Assembly: GCA_022360315.1 (NCBI GenBank)
Contig: JAKSDA010000397.1
Location: 1 to 64,000 of the forward strand
Direction of reading: 5' to 3'
Source: Pseudomonadota bacterium
GTDB lineage: Bacteria > Myxococcota_A > Polyangia > Haliangiales > Haliangiaceae
DNA: 64,000 nucleotides
Part shown: piece by piece, positions 51,400 to 61,037 of the stretch
How positions within the stretch are numbered: position 1 is the stretch's first letter
Layout of the letters: every line of letters starts with the position of its first letter
The notes under the pieces: generated by a model
What the model saw: the letters and a program-made list of their open reading frames with translations, nothing else
Told to the model about the DNA's origin: nothing
Database searches by the model: none
Program-made: the position numbers and the translations under genes

Positions 51400-54036
51400 T
51401 CAATCGGTCACAACAGAGGCCCAAAATTCGGCAAGTACCGCTGTGGGATCGTCGGTGACCAGTTCGCTGGGGTCGCCCATGTGCCATTCCGGTGGCAGGC
51501 ACGCACTGTACTGGGAGGTTGCGAAGCGCTGGCCGAGCAGGGCGATGATACCGCGGTCATTCATGGTGCGGATGACCCGGCCGGCTGCCTGGACGACGCG
51601 CTGCATGCCCGGATAGAGCATGGCGTAGGCAAAGCCGCTGTCGCGGGTATCGTCGAAATAACGGCTCATCAGTACGCGCTCGAACCCCACCGCGGGAAGC
51701 CCGGGACCGACGATGATCGCGCCGATCAGCTGGTCGCCGGGGAGATCGATGCCCTCGGCGAATACTCCGCCCATGACTGCGCACAGAAGACCCGGCCGGG
51801 CGCTTTGTCGGAAGCGATCGAGCAGTTTGTCGCGCAGCAAGGGCGGCATTTCGGGCAGCTGCACGAACAGGGTTTCGCGGCGCAGCGGCAACTGGTCGCA
51901 TACCCGGGTTAGAAAGGCAAAACTGGGAAAAAACGCCGCGTAGCGACCTGGCTTGACCGCGATAATGTCGGCGATGATACGAGCAATGGCCGGGTAGTGA
52001 TCGGCCTTTTCGCCATGCGTGGTGGCCACGGTGGGCACAATAACCACGTGGCGGTGATCGGCCGAAAATGGCGAGGGAACCGCAATACACAGCGGATCCA
52101 TGTCGGCGAAGCCGAGCACATCGGCAAAATAGGCCACAGGACTGAGCGTGGCGCTCATCGCCACGGTGCCGCGGGCGCGGCGATGACACAGCGCCAGACG
52201 CGGCGCCGGATCGATACTCGACAGACCAAAACCAACTCCGCGCGGGGCATGCTCGGTGGCGACATATGGAACCAGGGTCGGCTGCCCGGCAACCACTCCG
52301 TCGCGTATCTGGCCAATGGCTTGCAACGCGTCCACAATGGGATCCCGCACTGGCGACAGGTTGTGGTTGCGGAGATAGAGCGCATAGCGCAGGGCAAGGC
52401 GCGCCGCCGATCCGGCGAATCCACGCCAGGCCTCGGCATCGCGGCCACAACAATCGCACGCCGTGGTGCAGCCGTCGACAAACTCGCCGACATGAAGCGG
52501 CCCCATGGCTGCAGTGGCGGCGCGATCGATGTACGACCGAACTTCAATGCACAGATCGGCCAGCTCGATGAAAAGCTGCTCCTCGCAGTTGTCACGTACC
52601 GGTCGATCATCTGCCAGTCGATCGGCTGTGACCAGAGGTAGCCGGGAATTGGCCCGCAAAATCGAAGAATTGGCTGACGAAAAATTGGCCGGCGACATGC
52701 CGACTCGTGAAACACCAGACGAATCGCCGCCGAGCGTCCGCATGAGCGACCGCACGATCCGAGTGAGCGCGGCGCGGCCGAGAAATAGAGATTCATGATC
52801 GCGTGCGCGATCGAATAAATTATGCGCCTCATCGACGATGACCACTGCCGGGGACTCCGCTGCGGGATGCGGTGCAGAGTCCTGCCGATCAGAGGCAAAA
52901 ACACCGCGAGCCACCGCCGGGTTGTAAACATGGTTGTAATCGCAAATCACCAGTTCGGCGCGTTCGGCGACCCGCAGTAGTAGTTCAAACGGGCATAGAT
53001 TGTTGGCCTGCCCGAACTGATAAACCCGATCGGGACTGACCTGGACATCCTCTGCCACCAGCTGATCGATCGCGCGCACATCGGCGGCCCGGCCGGCAAA
53101 CTTTGCCAGGTAGGAACAGTGCTCGGCATGGCACATGAGATGTCCGGGCGGGCACATTTGCTCCTTGGCCCGCAGGGTGACCGCTGTGAGGTCGTCCCGG
53201 TCGAGGCCAGAAGCGATCGCAATATCGATGAAGGTCTGCGCGACCAGTTCGCGCTGGGTCGACTTGGCGGTGGCAAAGTACAGCGGGACATCGTTTAGCA
53301 GGGCGTGGCGCAGGCCGGGTAAGAGGGCGCTGACGGTCTTGCCGATGCCGGTCGGTGCAGAGACCAGAACCGGCTGGTTGTGATCGAGCCCGCGGGCGAT
53401 CGTCTGTACCAGCTGGTCTTGCTGAGGCCGGGATGACGGATAGGGAAATTGCAGGCAGCGGGCGGTTTTTTGCCTTTTTTGCGCCCGTTCGCTCAGCACT
53501 CTGGCCTCGGCAATGGCGGTGCGGACAAGCCGGTCGAGCGCCGCACGAGTCGCCTGTGGGTCGAAAGCGACATCGAGCGATCGCCGGGAGCCATCGACGA
53601 TCGATACCAGGATGAGTCTGACCGCGATCGCTCGTTCGGGCTCGCGCTGGTGCATGGCCAGGCCATAGAGACGGGCTTGCATGGCGTGGGCGGGCATCTG
53701 GTCTGGACCGAGTTCGGCCAGTCTGTCCCGGCCAAGTGGCATGGACTTGACCTCTTCCACGGCCAACACCGAGCCATCGTCGATGAGTCCGTCGATCCGA
53801 CCGCGCAGACGTGCAGTAAACCCGTCGATCTCACAGATGAGCGAGACCGGGACCTCGGCGGCAAAACCGGCATGAGACTCTTGTTCGGCGCGGTACTGGC
53901 CGTGTACCTCGCGGCCGAGTTCGGCCCGCAGCTGAAAAAACAGCCCCATGCTGCGAACCGTGGGCTCGGAGGCAGTGACCAGTTCGCGAATGCCAGCCGT
54001 GATGACCCTGGCCTCGAAATCCACTCGCACGGACAT
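51400..54036 (-). CDS. XPD/DinG-like Fe-S DNA helicase with N-terminal PD-(D/E)XK nuclease-like domain
   Basis: 878 aa from the ATG at 54036; the open frame upstream is discounted. Residues about 77-97 hold a RecB-like nuclease core, Asp82 in GRIDG and EEVK at 94-97. Helicase motifs follow: Walker A APTGIGKT (227-234), four Cys (295, 302, 307, 348) for an iron-sulfur cluster, DEAH (402-405), AMSATLSP, and a C-terminal QAAGRVIR. This matches superfamily 2 helicases of the DinG/XPD type with a fused nuclease-like domain. It should unwind DNA 5' to 3' during repair; whether the nuclease domain is active is not certain. Confidence 0.88.
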   Translation of the reverse strand: MSVRVDFEARVITAGIRELVTASEPTVRSMGLFFQLRAELGREVHGQYRAEQESHAGFAAEVPVSLICEIDGFTARLRGRIDGLIDDGSVLAVEEVKSMPLGRDRLAELGPDQMPAHAMQARLYGLAMHQREPERAIAVRLILVSIVDGSRRSLDVAFDPQATRAALDRLVRTAIAEARVLSERAQKRQKTARCLQFPYPSSRPQQDQLVQTIARGLDHNQPVLVSAPTGIGKTVSALLPGLRHALLNDVPLYFATAKSTQRELVAQTFIDIAIASGLDRDDLTAVTLRAKEQMCPPGHLMCHAEHCSYLAKFAGRAADVRAIDQLVAEDVQVSPDRVYQFGQANNLCPFELLLRVAERAELVICDYNHVYNPAVARGVFASDRQDSAPHPAAESPAVVIVDEAHNLFDRARDHESLFLGRAALTRIVRSLMRTLGGDSSGVSRVGMSPANFSSANSSILRANSRLPLVTADRLADDRPVRDNCEEQLFIELADLCIEVRSYIDRAATAAMGPLHVGEFVDGCTTACDCCGRDAEAWRGFAGSAARLALRYALYLRNHNLSPVRDPIVDALQAIGQIRDGVVAGQPTLVPYVATEHAPRGVGFGLSSIDPAPRLALCHRRARGTVAMSATLSPVAYFADVLGFADMDPLCIAVPSPFSADHRHVVIVPTVATTHGEKADHYPAIARIIADIIAVKPGRYAAFFPSFAFLTRVCDQLPLRRETLFVQLPEMPPLLRDKLLDRFRQSARPGLLCAVMGGVFAEGIDLPGDQLIGAIIVGPGLPAVGFERVLMSRYFDDTRDSGFAYAMLYPGMQRVVQAAGRVIRTMNDRGIIALLGQRFATSQYSACLPPEWHMGDPSELVTDDPTAVLAEFWASVVTD

Positions 54037-54136
54037 GACAGAGAAGATAGGGTAGATGGGAACCCGGCCCGACACAATGCAGCGAAAGGACAATACGACC
54101 GGGTAGGATACGGCCCGAAGAGGAGACGAGGAACCG

Positions 54137-54318
54137 ATGACAGCACGGTCAAAAACCCCTGGGAGCACCCCGATTGGTACGATCTGCACGACACGGCGTG
54201 GACCGCGGGTACCGGGCGCGAACCCGAACACTACCGCGAGTTTGTCATCGCTCTGCCACCGCTCGATCGCGACGATCACTTGGTCGATATCGGCGCCGGC
54301 ACGGGCAAACTGGCCAGG
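54137..54318 (+). pseudogene. N-terminal fragment of a SAM-dependent methyltransferase
   Basis: The ATG at 54137 is preceded by AGGAG. A one-base shift at an A5 run (54151-54155) leads into PWEHPDWYDLHDTAWTAGTG and then LVDIGAGTGKLA, the AdoMet-binding motif I of class I methyltransferases. Sequence similarity ends right after motif I, and the mrp gene occupies the following DNA on the other strand. About 60 codons remain of an expected 250 or so. It is a deletion remnant. Confidence 0.65.
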
Positions 54319-54336
54319 CCAAAACTACCGCCCAGG

Positions 54337-55430
<1,094 letters not shown>

Positions 55431-55431
<1 letters not shown>

Positions 55432-56156
55432 TATCCGCTGGCGTCCTTTTCGAGCGTTGTTACATTGGTGGCCGGTCGGCCACGATCGGTCGAGCCCTGG
55501 GGGCTCATCGAATCGAGCGGGCTGTCGGGTCGATTTGCTGGAGCCGCGGAATCACTGCCGGAAACCGCAGCCAGGTGACCCATTCTGCGCTGTTTCACCC
55601 GCAGGTAATCGGCATTCTCGGCGCTGGCTTCGACCCAATGGGGCACGTGTGAGGTCACCCGTATTCCGGCCTGCTCGAGCCCTCGCAACTTGGCCGGGTT
55701 GTTGGTCATGAGTCTAACCGAATCCACACTCAGATCGCGCAGGATCGCCGCTGCCATCTCGTAGGTACGCAAATCGGCGTCGAAGCCCAGGGCCAGGTTG
55801 GCGTCGACCGTGTCGACCCCCTGATCCTGCAGAGCGTAGGCGCGAACCTTGTTGCCCAGTCCGATACCGCGCCCCTCTTGCCGCAGATACACCAGCACTC
55901 CGCTGTCCTCGCGTGCGATGCGCCGGAGAGCCAGATCGAGCTGCTCCTGGCAGTCGCAACGCAGCGATCCGAGTACTTCACCGGTAAAGCACTCAGAATG
56001 GACCCGACACAAGACATCCTGGCGAGCGCGGATGTCTCCGCGCACCATGGCCACGTGCTCGTCGTTCGGATTTTGGTCCACGCGGTACACCACCACGCGA
56101 AAGTCGCCATGGCTGGTGGGCAACGCGGCCTCTGAGTATCGGGTGAGACTCTTCAT
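55431..56156 (-). CDS. ribA: GTP cyclohydrolase II
   Basis: A 241-aa enzyme opening the GTP imidazole ring, first step of riboflavin synthesis. Zinc ligands Cys56, Cys67 and Cys69 sit in HSECFTGEVLGSLRCDC. The substrate-recognition block YLRQEGRGIGLGNKVRAY and the later LMTNNPAKLRGLEQAGI are intact. A 40-residue polar tail exceeds the usual length. It stands alone, without RibB fusion. The divergent gap to def (242 bp) should contain both promoters. Confidence 0.95.
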
Positions 56157-56398
56157 GACTGGTCGACGACGTACTCTATGATGGCGCTCGAGCCCTTTGT
56201 CAATGTATCGAACAAATTCGGCTGCTTCGCATTGGTCGGCGCGGCCGCCGATCGACTTTCCGTCGGCCGGCCAGGATGAACTCGATTCCGCTCGCCATGA
56301 AAACCGCTTGCTCGCTCTCCGATTGTATCTGTATGATCGCTAAGGGACCGAGATCGCTTCATTGACACGTCCGGCCCAAATGTTAAGGTAGCTGAAAA

Positions 56399-56923
56399 AT
56401 GGCTGTCAGACCTGTCGTGGTGTGGCCCGATGCCCGCCTTCGCCAAGAAACTCGAACGGTTACGGAAATAAGCGACGAAGTGCGCGCACTCTATCGCGAC
56501 CTCGTGGACACCATGTACGCGCACAACGGGCTGGGAATCGCCGCGATCCAGATCGGCGATCCGACCAAGATGTTCGTGGTCGAGCCAAGTCTGGCCGGCC
56601 GCGAAGCCAATGCAGATCCGGTTGCTTTCATCAACCCGGAGGTCCTCTGGTCGGGCGACGAGAGCCAGCTAGCCGACGAGGGCTGCCTGTCCTTTCCCGG
56701 CATCTACGTGCCGGTCGAGCGCCCCCTGCGTGCTCGTATGCGCGCCATGGACCTCAATGGTGAGATGTTCGAGGTCGAGGGTCACGATCTCTACGCGCGC
56801 TGCCTCCTACACGAATACGATCATCTCGACGGCAAGCTCCTGGTCGATTTCGTGGGCCCGCTCAAAAAGCAGATGATCAAGCGCAAACTGGCCAAGCGAA
56901 ACAGCCAAGACAGCGCGGCCTGA
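56399..56923 (+). CDS. def: Peptide deformylase
   Basis: A 174-aa metalloenzyme removing the formyl group from nascent proteins. The three diagnostic motifs are present: GLGIAAIQIG (usual second residue group GLAAPQ, here GIAAIQ), EGCLSFPG with the metal Cys near residue 99, and HEYDHLDG near residues 138-145 with the two His ligands. A TTGACA at 56362-56367 with TAAGGT 16 bp later is a weak promoter candidate. It is followed by folB after 7 bp. Confidence 0.94.
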   Translation: MAVRPVVVWPDARLRQETRTVTEISDEVRALYRDLVDTMYAHNGLGIAAIQIGDPTKMFVVEPSLAGREANADPVAFINPEVLWSGDESQLADEGCLSFPGIYVPVERPLRARMRAMDLNGEMFEVEGHDLYARCLLHEYDHLDGKLLVDFVGPLKKQMIKRKLAKRNSQDSAA

Positions 56924-56930
56924 TTCAGTT

Positions 56931-57323
56931 ATGCGGCCCGAGTCAGACTCGTCTACTCCGCACGATGCAGTGTTCGTGCGCGGATTGGAGTTCGAGGCCA
57001 ATCACGGATACACTGCGGCCGAGCGGCGCGCCACACGGCGTTTTCGAGTCGACCTCGAGATCCGCCGATCCCTCGCAGGCGCGGCCAAGAGCGATCGGCT
57101 GAGCGACACCATCGACTACCGCAAGGTTTGCCAGGCAGTCCTGCTCATCGGCACGCAATCGACATTTCGCTTGCTCGAGGCTCTGGCCGGCCGTATCGGC
57201 GACGCGGTACAGGAAATGTACCCCGACGTCGGCATCACGATCGAGCTCCACAAGCTGGCACCGCCATGTCCCGGTGTCCCCGAATCGTGCGGAATCCGCC
57301 TCACGCTCACTCCGCGCTCTTGA
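56931..57323 (+). CDS. folB: Dihydroneopterin aldolase
   Basis: A 130-aa tunnelling-fold enzyme of folate synthesis. Visible marks are VRGLEFEANHGYTAAERR near residue 20 (conserved Glu of the start of the active site), then DTIDYRKVCQ, and FRLLEALAGRIGDAV with the C-terminal KLAPPCPGVPESCGI. The Lys in KLAPP is the family's catalytic position. It is likely co-transcribed with def (7-bp gap). A pterin epimerase activity cannot be excluded. Confidence 0.86.
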   Translation: MRPESDSSTPHDAVFVRGLEFEANHGYTAAERRATRRFRVDLEIRRSLAGAAKSDRLSDTIDYRKVCQAVLLIGTQSTFRLLEALAGRIGDAVQEMYPDVGITIELHKLAPPCPGVPESCGIRLTLTPRS

Positions 57324-57422
57324 ACCATCCAACAGACGCCGGGAATTCGGCCGTACGTCCCTTGCAATGGGACCGTGTATCGATCACAGCCAGGGGCGCG
57401 ACCGTGGCTACAATCGCCCGCC

Positions 57423-58295
57423 ATGCGCCAATTTGCTGCGGTTGTTGCTCTTGTTTCCGCCCTCGCCTGCCACACCTCGTGTGACGACGACGGAGCGCCA
57501 CCACCCGGCGGAAACGGCGATCCGCGCCCGCTGTTTGGCGATGCTCCAGCAACGGTCCAGCTCATCGAGCGCAGTGACAATATGGGCGGAGGGTTTGCCA
57601 CGTCGATCACTGCCGAGTTCAGCACGACCCGGCCGACGGTCTACCAGGAGCTCGAGCGCAGCGGCTCGTGTCGACGGCTGGCCGCCGAACCCAGTTTCTG
57701 TCGTCCAATTTGCGTAGGATTCTGTGTCGGCCAGAGCCAGTGCCTGCCCTTTCCCGAGCGGCTCGCTGCAGGCACAGTGACTCTGTCCGGGCTGGCCCGG
57801 CCAGTTGCCATTGAGCCGATCACCGACAACGTATATCAGCACTTTGCAAATGAACCCATGTTGCAAGACGGCGCAACGATCACAGCATCCGCTCCAGGAG
57901 GTGAATTCGGCAGTTTCAAACTGACCGTCAAAGCACCGGAGCCGCTGGTCTTGACCAATTACAATGACCTCGCGCTGCGGTCTGATCGGCAACTCACCTT
58001 CACCTGGACGGCGTCCGACCGACCGGACGCCCGGATCCGGCTGTTTTTGCGCTCGGACCTGGCTCACGGCATTGTGCACCCCGCCATCATCGAGTGCGAC
58101 GCACCAGATAACGGCAGTTTGACCATCTCGGCCGACTGGATCGACTGGTTTTCCGACGCCAAACACTGGGGCTGCGGAGACTGCTTCGAATCGACTATCC
58201 GCCGTTATACTTCGGCTTCGACCGATGTAGATGGCACCACCCTGGAACTCTTCGTCGCCAGCGCAGTGCCGCTTTATCTGACTCCCGGTATCTGA
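57423..58295 (+). CDS. Hypothetical lipoprotein
   Basis: A 290-aa protein from the ATG at 57423. The signal MRQFAAVVALVSALACHTSC gives two cysteines, either of which could be lipidated (ALAC is the better lipobox). A beta-rich domain follows with four cysteines near residues 80-105 and a late HWGCGDCFE pair. No family was recognised. The gene is plus-strand and convergent with the RCC1 lipoprotein gene. Confidence 0.6.
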   Translation: MRQFAAVVALVSALACHTSCDDDGAPPPGGNGDPRPLFGDAPATVQLIERSDNMGGGFATSITAEFSTTRPTVYQELERSGSCRRLAAEPSFCRPICVGFCVGQSQCLPFPERLAAGTVTLSGLARPVAIEPITDNVYQHFANEPMLQDGATITASAPGGEFGSFKLTVKAPEPLVLTNYNDLALRSDRQLTFTWTASDRPDARIRLFLRSDLAHGIVHPAIIECDAPDNGSLTISADWIDWFSDAKHWGCGDCFESTIRRYTSASTDVDGTTLELFVASAVPLYLTPGI

Positions 58296-58329
58296 TCGAT
58301 ACTCATGATTCCCGGTATCTGATCGATAC
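58283..58329. repeat. 20-bp direct repeat across the lipoprotein stop codon
   Basis: TCCCGGTATCTGATCGATAC occurs at 58283-58302 and again at 58310-58329, a 27-bp offset. The first copy contains the TGA stop of the lipoprotein gene. It looks like a small tandem duplication; no function is implied. The remaining gap to 58459 shows nothing else. Confidence 0.7.
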
Positions 58330-58459
58330 CCGGCATCGCTCGAATAGGTCGCTCACGCCGCTGTGCCGGAAATGGCCTTGGCCTGTCAAAACGCGCGCCG
58401 AGCTGGCTCGGTTGTGGCCGAGTCGAATATCGATACAGTCGCACGATGGACTGATTATA

Positions 58460-60622
58460 TTATTCTTCGCTGAAGAAATCCAGTTTGACCGGAACGTTGG
58501 ACACTCGGCCAGGAAACAGGACGTCCAGCTTGTCTCTGCCCCAACACCACTGCGTGCCGTCATTCTGAGTGGCGCAGCTGTGCCGATCGGCCACAGTGAC
58601 CCGTTTGACGGTCGGGCCGAGTGTATTCACTTCGACGGGCACAGATCGGGAGATGAATGTGCCGTCGCCGAGTTCGCCGGTTCTGTTGCGGCCCCAGCAC
58701 TGCAGCCTGCCAGTGGTCGTGATTGCACAGGTATGCTTGAAACCGCACGACAGTCCGTGGAGCGCAGCATCGCCGTTCAGCGCCACCTTGACCGGCCGCG
58801 TCTTGCTGACGCGTCGCGGCCCGTCGCCGAGCTGGCCACGCGAGTCGTCACCCCAGCACCATACGCTGCCGTCCGATTTGCGCGCGCACGTGTGTGCCTT
58901 GCCGACGCAAATGTCAGTGACCTGGTCAAATTGGTTTCCGTCATGATCGGTGGCCACGGCGACCGGAGAGCGGCGGTGCGATCTGCTTCCATCGCCGAGC
59001 TGGCCGCGAGAGTTTTTTCCCCAGCACCAAGCGTGACCAGTGTTGTCCACGGCACAGGTAGTCCGTGCGTTTGTCCCCGACGATACTTCGGCAACACTGG
59101 ATTCGAGCGCAGCCACCTGCACCGGCTGCAACCGCGTCTTGTTGGTGCCATCGCCGAGCTGACCGTGCGAATTGTCGCCCCAGCACCACAACGTACCGTC
59201 GGTTTTTTGAGCACAACCATGGTTTTTGCCCATGCCGATCGTGGCCACGTCTGCGCCCAATGCGTCGATTCGAATCGGCAGTGCGCTTTTGTGTTTGGTT
59301 CCATCGCCGAGCTGGCCGTGCGAGTTTTTACCCCAGCACCAAAGCGTGCCCTCTCGCTTGCGAGCACAGGTATGAGCCCGCCCGCTCACCACCTCGGCCA
59401 CGCCATCGCCGAGTTCGGTGACTTCCACCGGCTCGAGCTCTTTGCGGGAATATGAACCGATCCCGAGTTCGCCCGAGCGATTGCGTCCCCAACACAAGAC
59501 CGTACCGTCGCTCGCTCTGTGGCAACTATGTCTGGCACCGTATTCGATGTGCTGGCCCAAATTGAGGTACGTATTGATAACCGTGTTGTCGCCTTCACAA
59601 TCGGAGTATGTCCCGTTGCTCGGATCGTAGTTATTGCACAGCGACGAGCAGTCACCGCGCTCGGTAAAACCGCATTCGCCAGACTCGGTGCAGATTCGAC
59701 CAGACAGGCCACCGCCCTTCACCGCACACGTATTGATGTAGGGCTCCGGCACAAAGAGATCCGCCCAAAACCCCCCTTCGTGATGATCAAATAAGTCGCG
59801 CTCATTGGCCGTGGTCTGGATATTCCCACCACGCAGCGAGACATGGACCGGTTGGCCGTTGGCATTGCTGCGCGCAGCGAGGCAGGCGGAAACCAAACGC
59901 TGCCCCCGCGGAGGCAACGGACCTTCCCTCCATCCCGGAGCCAATCCAAGCGCTCCCTGGAAGTCGAGCGCCTGATCGTTCTCATCATATACGGTGACGC
60001 TCTGGCTGCTATCGAGCGCGCATTCGACCAGATAGCGCAGAACCTTTTTAAACGCCTCGCGCTTCACTGGATAAAAATCTACGTTTTGCTGCTCGGCGTT
60101 GGCCCAATCCATGATGCATGTTGCAACTTCGCCGGATTTTGTCAGGTCTGGCGGATTTGTCGCCCAGTCGGGGTCCAATCCTTCTCCTCCGCAATACGTC
60201 AGCGGCGTATTGTCGAGATCATAAGCAGTGATGCATTGGTCGATGTCCAGCGCACACCCGCTCATGTATCGCAGCAGGATTTTAAAATCCTCGGCCTGGG
60301 TGCCGTTGAGCTCGATGCCGTTGAGCTCGATGCCGTTGAGCTCGATGCCGTTGAGCTCGATGCCGTTGAGCTCGATGCCGTTGAGCTCGATTCCATTGAG
60401 CTCGATGCCGTTGAGTAAGATACCATTGACCGAATATCCGTTACTGCTGAGATTCTTTACTGGAACTGAATTGGGATTTCCCATCGGAATCCGCACTGTG
60501 CCCACATCAGGCATCGAACGCGACGTGCGGTCGAAATCACAACCCACGAGGGACAACGCAATTACCGTAAGCAATACGTATTTCCATGGGAGCTTGTTTG
60601 GTCTATTGATTCGTGAAAACAT
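58460..60622 (-). CDS. Lipoprotein with NGIEL repeat tract and RCC1 repeats
   Basis: About 720 aa from the ATG at 60622 (a Met 12 codons upstream is possible). The signal ends in the lipobox LVGC. Residues about 55-95 are NGILL followed by seven NGIEL pentapeptides. A Cys-containing middle region follows. The C-terminal half has about seven RCC1 repeats (each with G..HTCA....G..WCWG.N..GQLGDGT), which form a beta-propeller. The cysteine-rich RCC1 form and asparagine-leucine repeat are common in Myxococcota surface proteins. A role in surface recognition is a guess. Confidence 0.85.
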   Translation of the reverse strand: MFSRINRPNKLPWKYVLLTVIALSLVGCDFDRTSRSMPDVGTVRIPMGNPNSVPVKNLSSNGYSVNGILLNGIELNGIELNGIELNGIELNGIELNGIELNGIELNGTQAEDFKILLRYMSGCALDIDQCITAYDLDNTPLTYCGGEGLDPDWATNPPDLTKSGEVATCIMDWANAEQQNVDFYPVKREAFKKVLRYLVECALDSSQSVTVYDENDQALDFQGALGLAPGWREGPLPPRGQRLVSACLAARSNANGQPVHVSLRGGNIQTTANERDLFDHHEGGFWADLFVPEPYINTCAVKGGGLSGRICTESGECGFTERGDCSSLCNNYDPSNGTYSDCEGDNTVINTYLNLGQHIEYGARHSCHRASDGTVLCWGRNRSGELGIGSYSRKELEPVEVTELGDGVAEVVSGRAHTCARKREGTLWCWGKNSHGQLGDGTKHKSALPIRIDALGADVATIGMGKNHGCAQKTDGTLWCWGDNSHGQLGDGTNKTRLQPVQVAALESSVAEVSSGTNARTTCAVDNTGHAWCWGKNSRGQLGDGSRSHRRSPVAVATDHDGNQFDQVTDICVGKAHTCARKSDGSVWCWGDDSRGQLGDGPRRVSKTRPVKVALNGDAALHGLSCGFKHTCAITTTGRLQCWGRNRTGELGDGTFISRSVPVEVNTLGPTVKRVTVADRHSCATQNDGTQWCWGRDKLDVLFPGRVSNVPVKLDFFSEE
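60302..60420 (-). repeat. 15-bp minisatellite encoding NGIEL repeats
   Basis: The unit GCCGTTGAGCTCGAT (plus-strand orientation) repeats about eight times in register with the reading frame, with two or three slightly diverged units at the 60390-60420 end. Each unit encodes one pentapeptide, so length changes by slippage keep the frame. Confidence 0.9.
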
Positions 60623-61037
60623 CGGCTTTGATGAGCGTGGCCGCTCTGAAAAGAACATTGTTTAGAGACTCTTTCTCCGGCGGACGGTACAGAGATCCCA
60701 TCGGCAGAGCTATCGTGCAATGGACACACCTTCGACCAGTTCCACCACAAGCAGAAAAATACAGTCATCGACCTGCATGCCACATGCTCATAGCTCTACA
60801 AATGCGATCCCATTAAGTTACAGGAACGCTTGTTTCCCCCCTGATTGTCAGTACTACGCTAAGCTATGCGCATATACTACCACATCGTGCTGATAGGCGG
60901 GATATGGTTTTTTCCAGTTTTCGCCGATGCTAGGATCTCATCGGGCGCCGATGAGAAATCTCTGGATGCGCCGTGTGCAACCGCTGTGAGCGTAGAGACG
61001 CGGTTGCCTATATGACGTAAATGTAGCCGAAGAAATT
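60623..61037. promoter_or_regulatory. Divergent promoter region with a 21-bp palindrome
   Basis: About 415 bp between the RCC1 lipoprotein and the Ser/Thr kinase genes, transcribed away from each other. TCTCATCGG at 60936-60944 and CCGATGAGA at 60948-60956 are perfect 9-bp arms around GCG, ending 81 bp before the kinase start. It could be an operator or an mRNA leader hairpin. No gene is seen in the gap. Confidence 0.5.

Noticed and set aside
54037..54279. N-terminal extension of the helicase frame
   Set aside because: The extension crosses the methyltransferase fragment and has no domain-like sequence; the ATG at 54036 begins the conserved part.
60302..60420. CRISPR or origin iterons
   Set aside because: The 15-bp units are directly adjacent and in frame with the lipoprotein, so they are a coding minisatellite.
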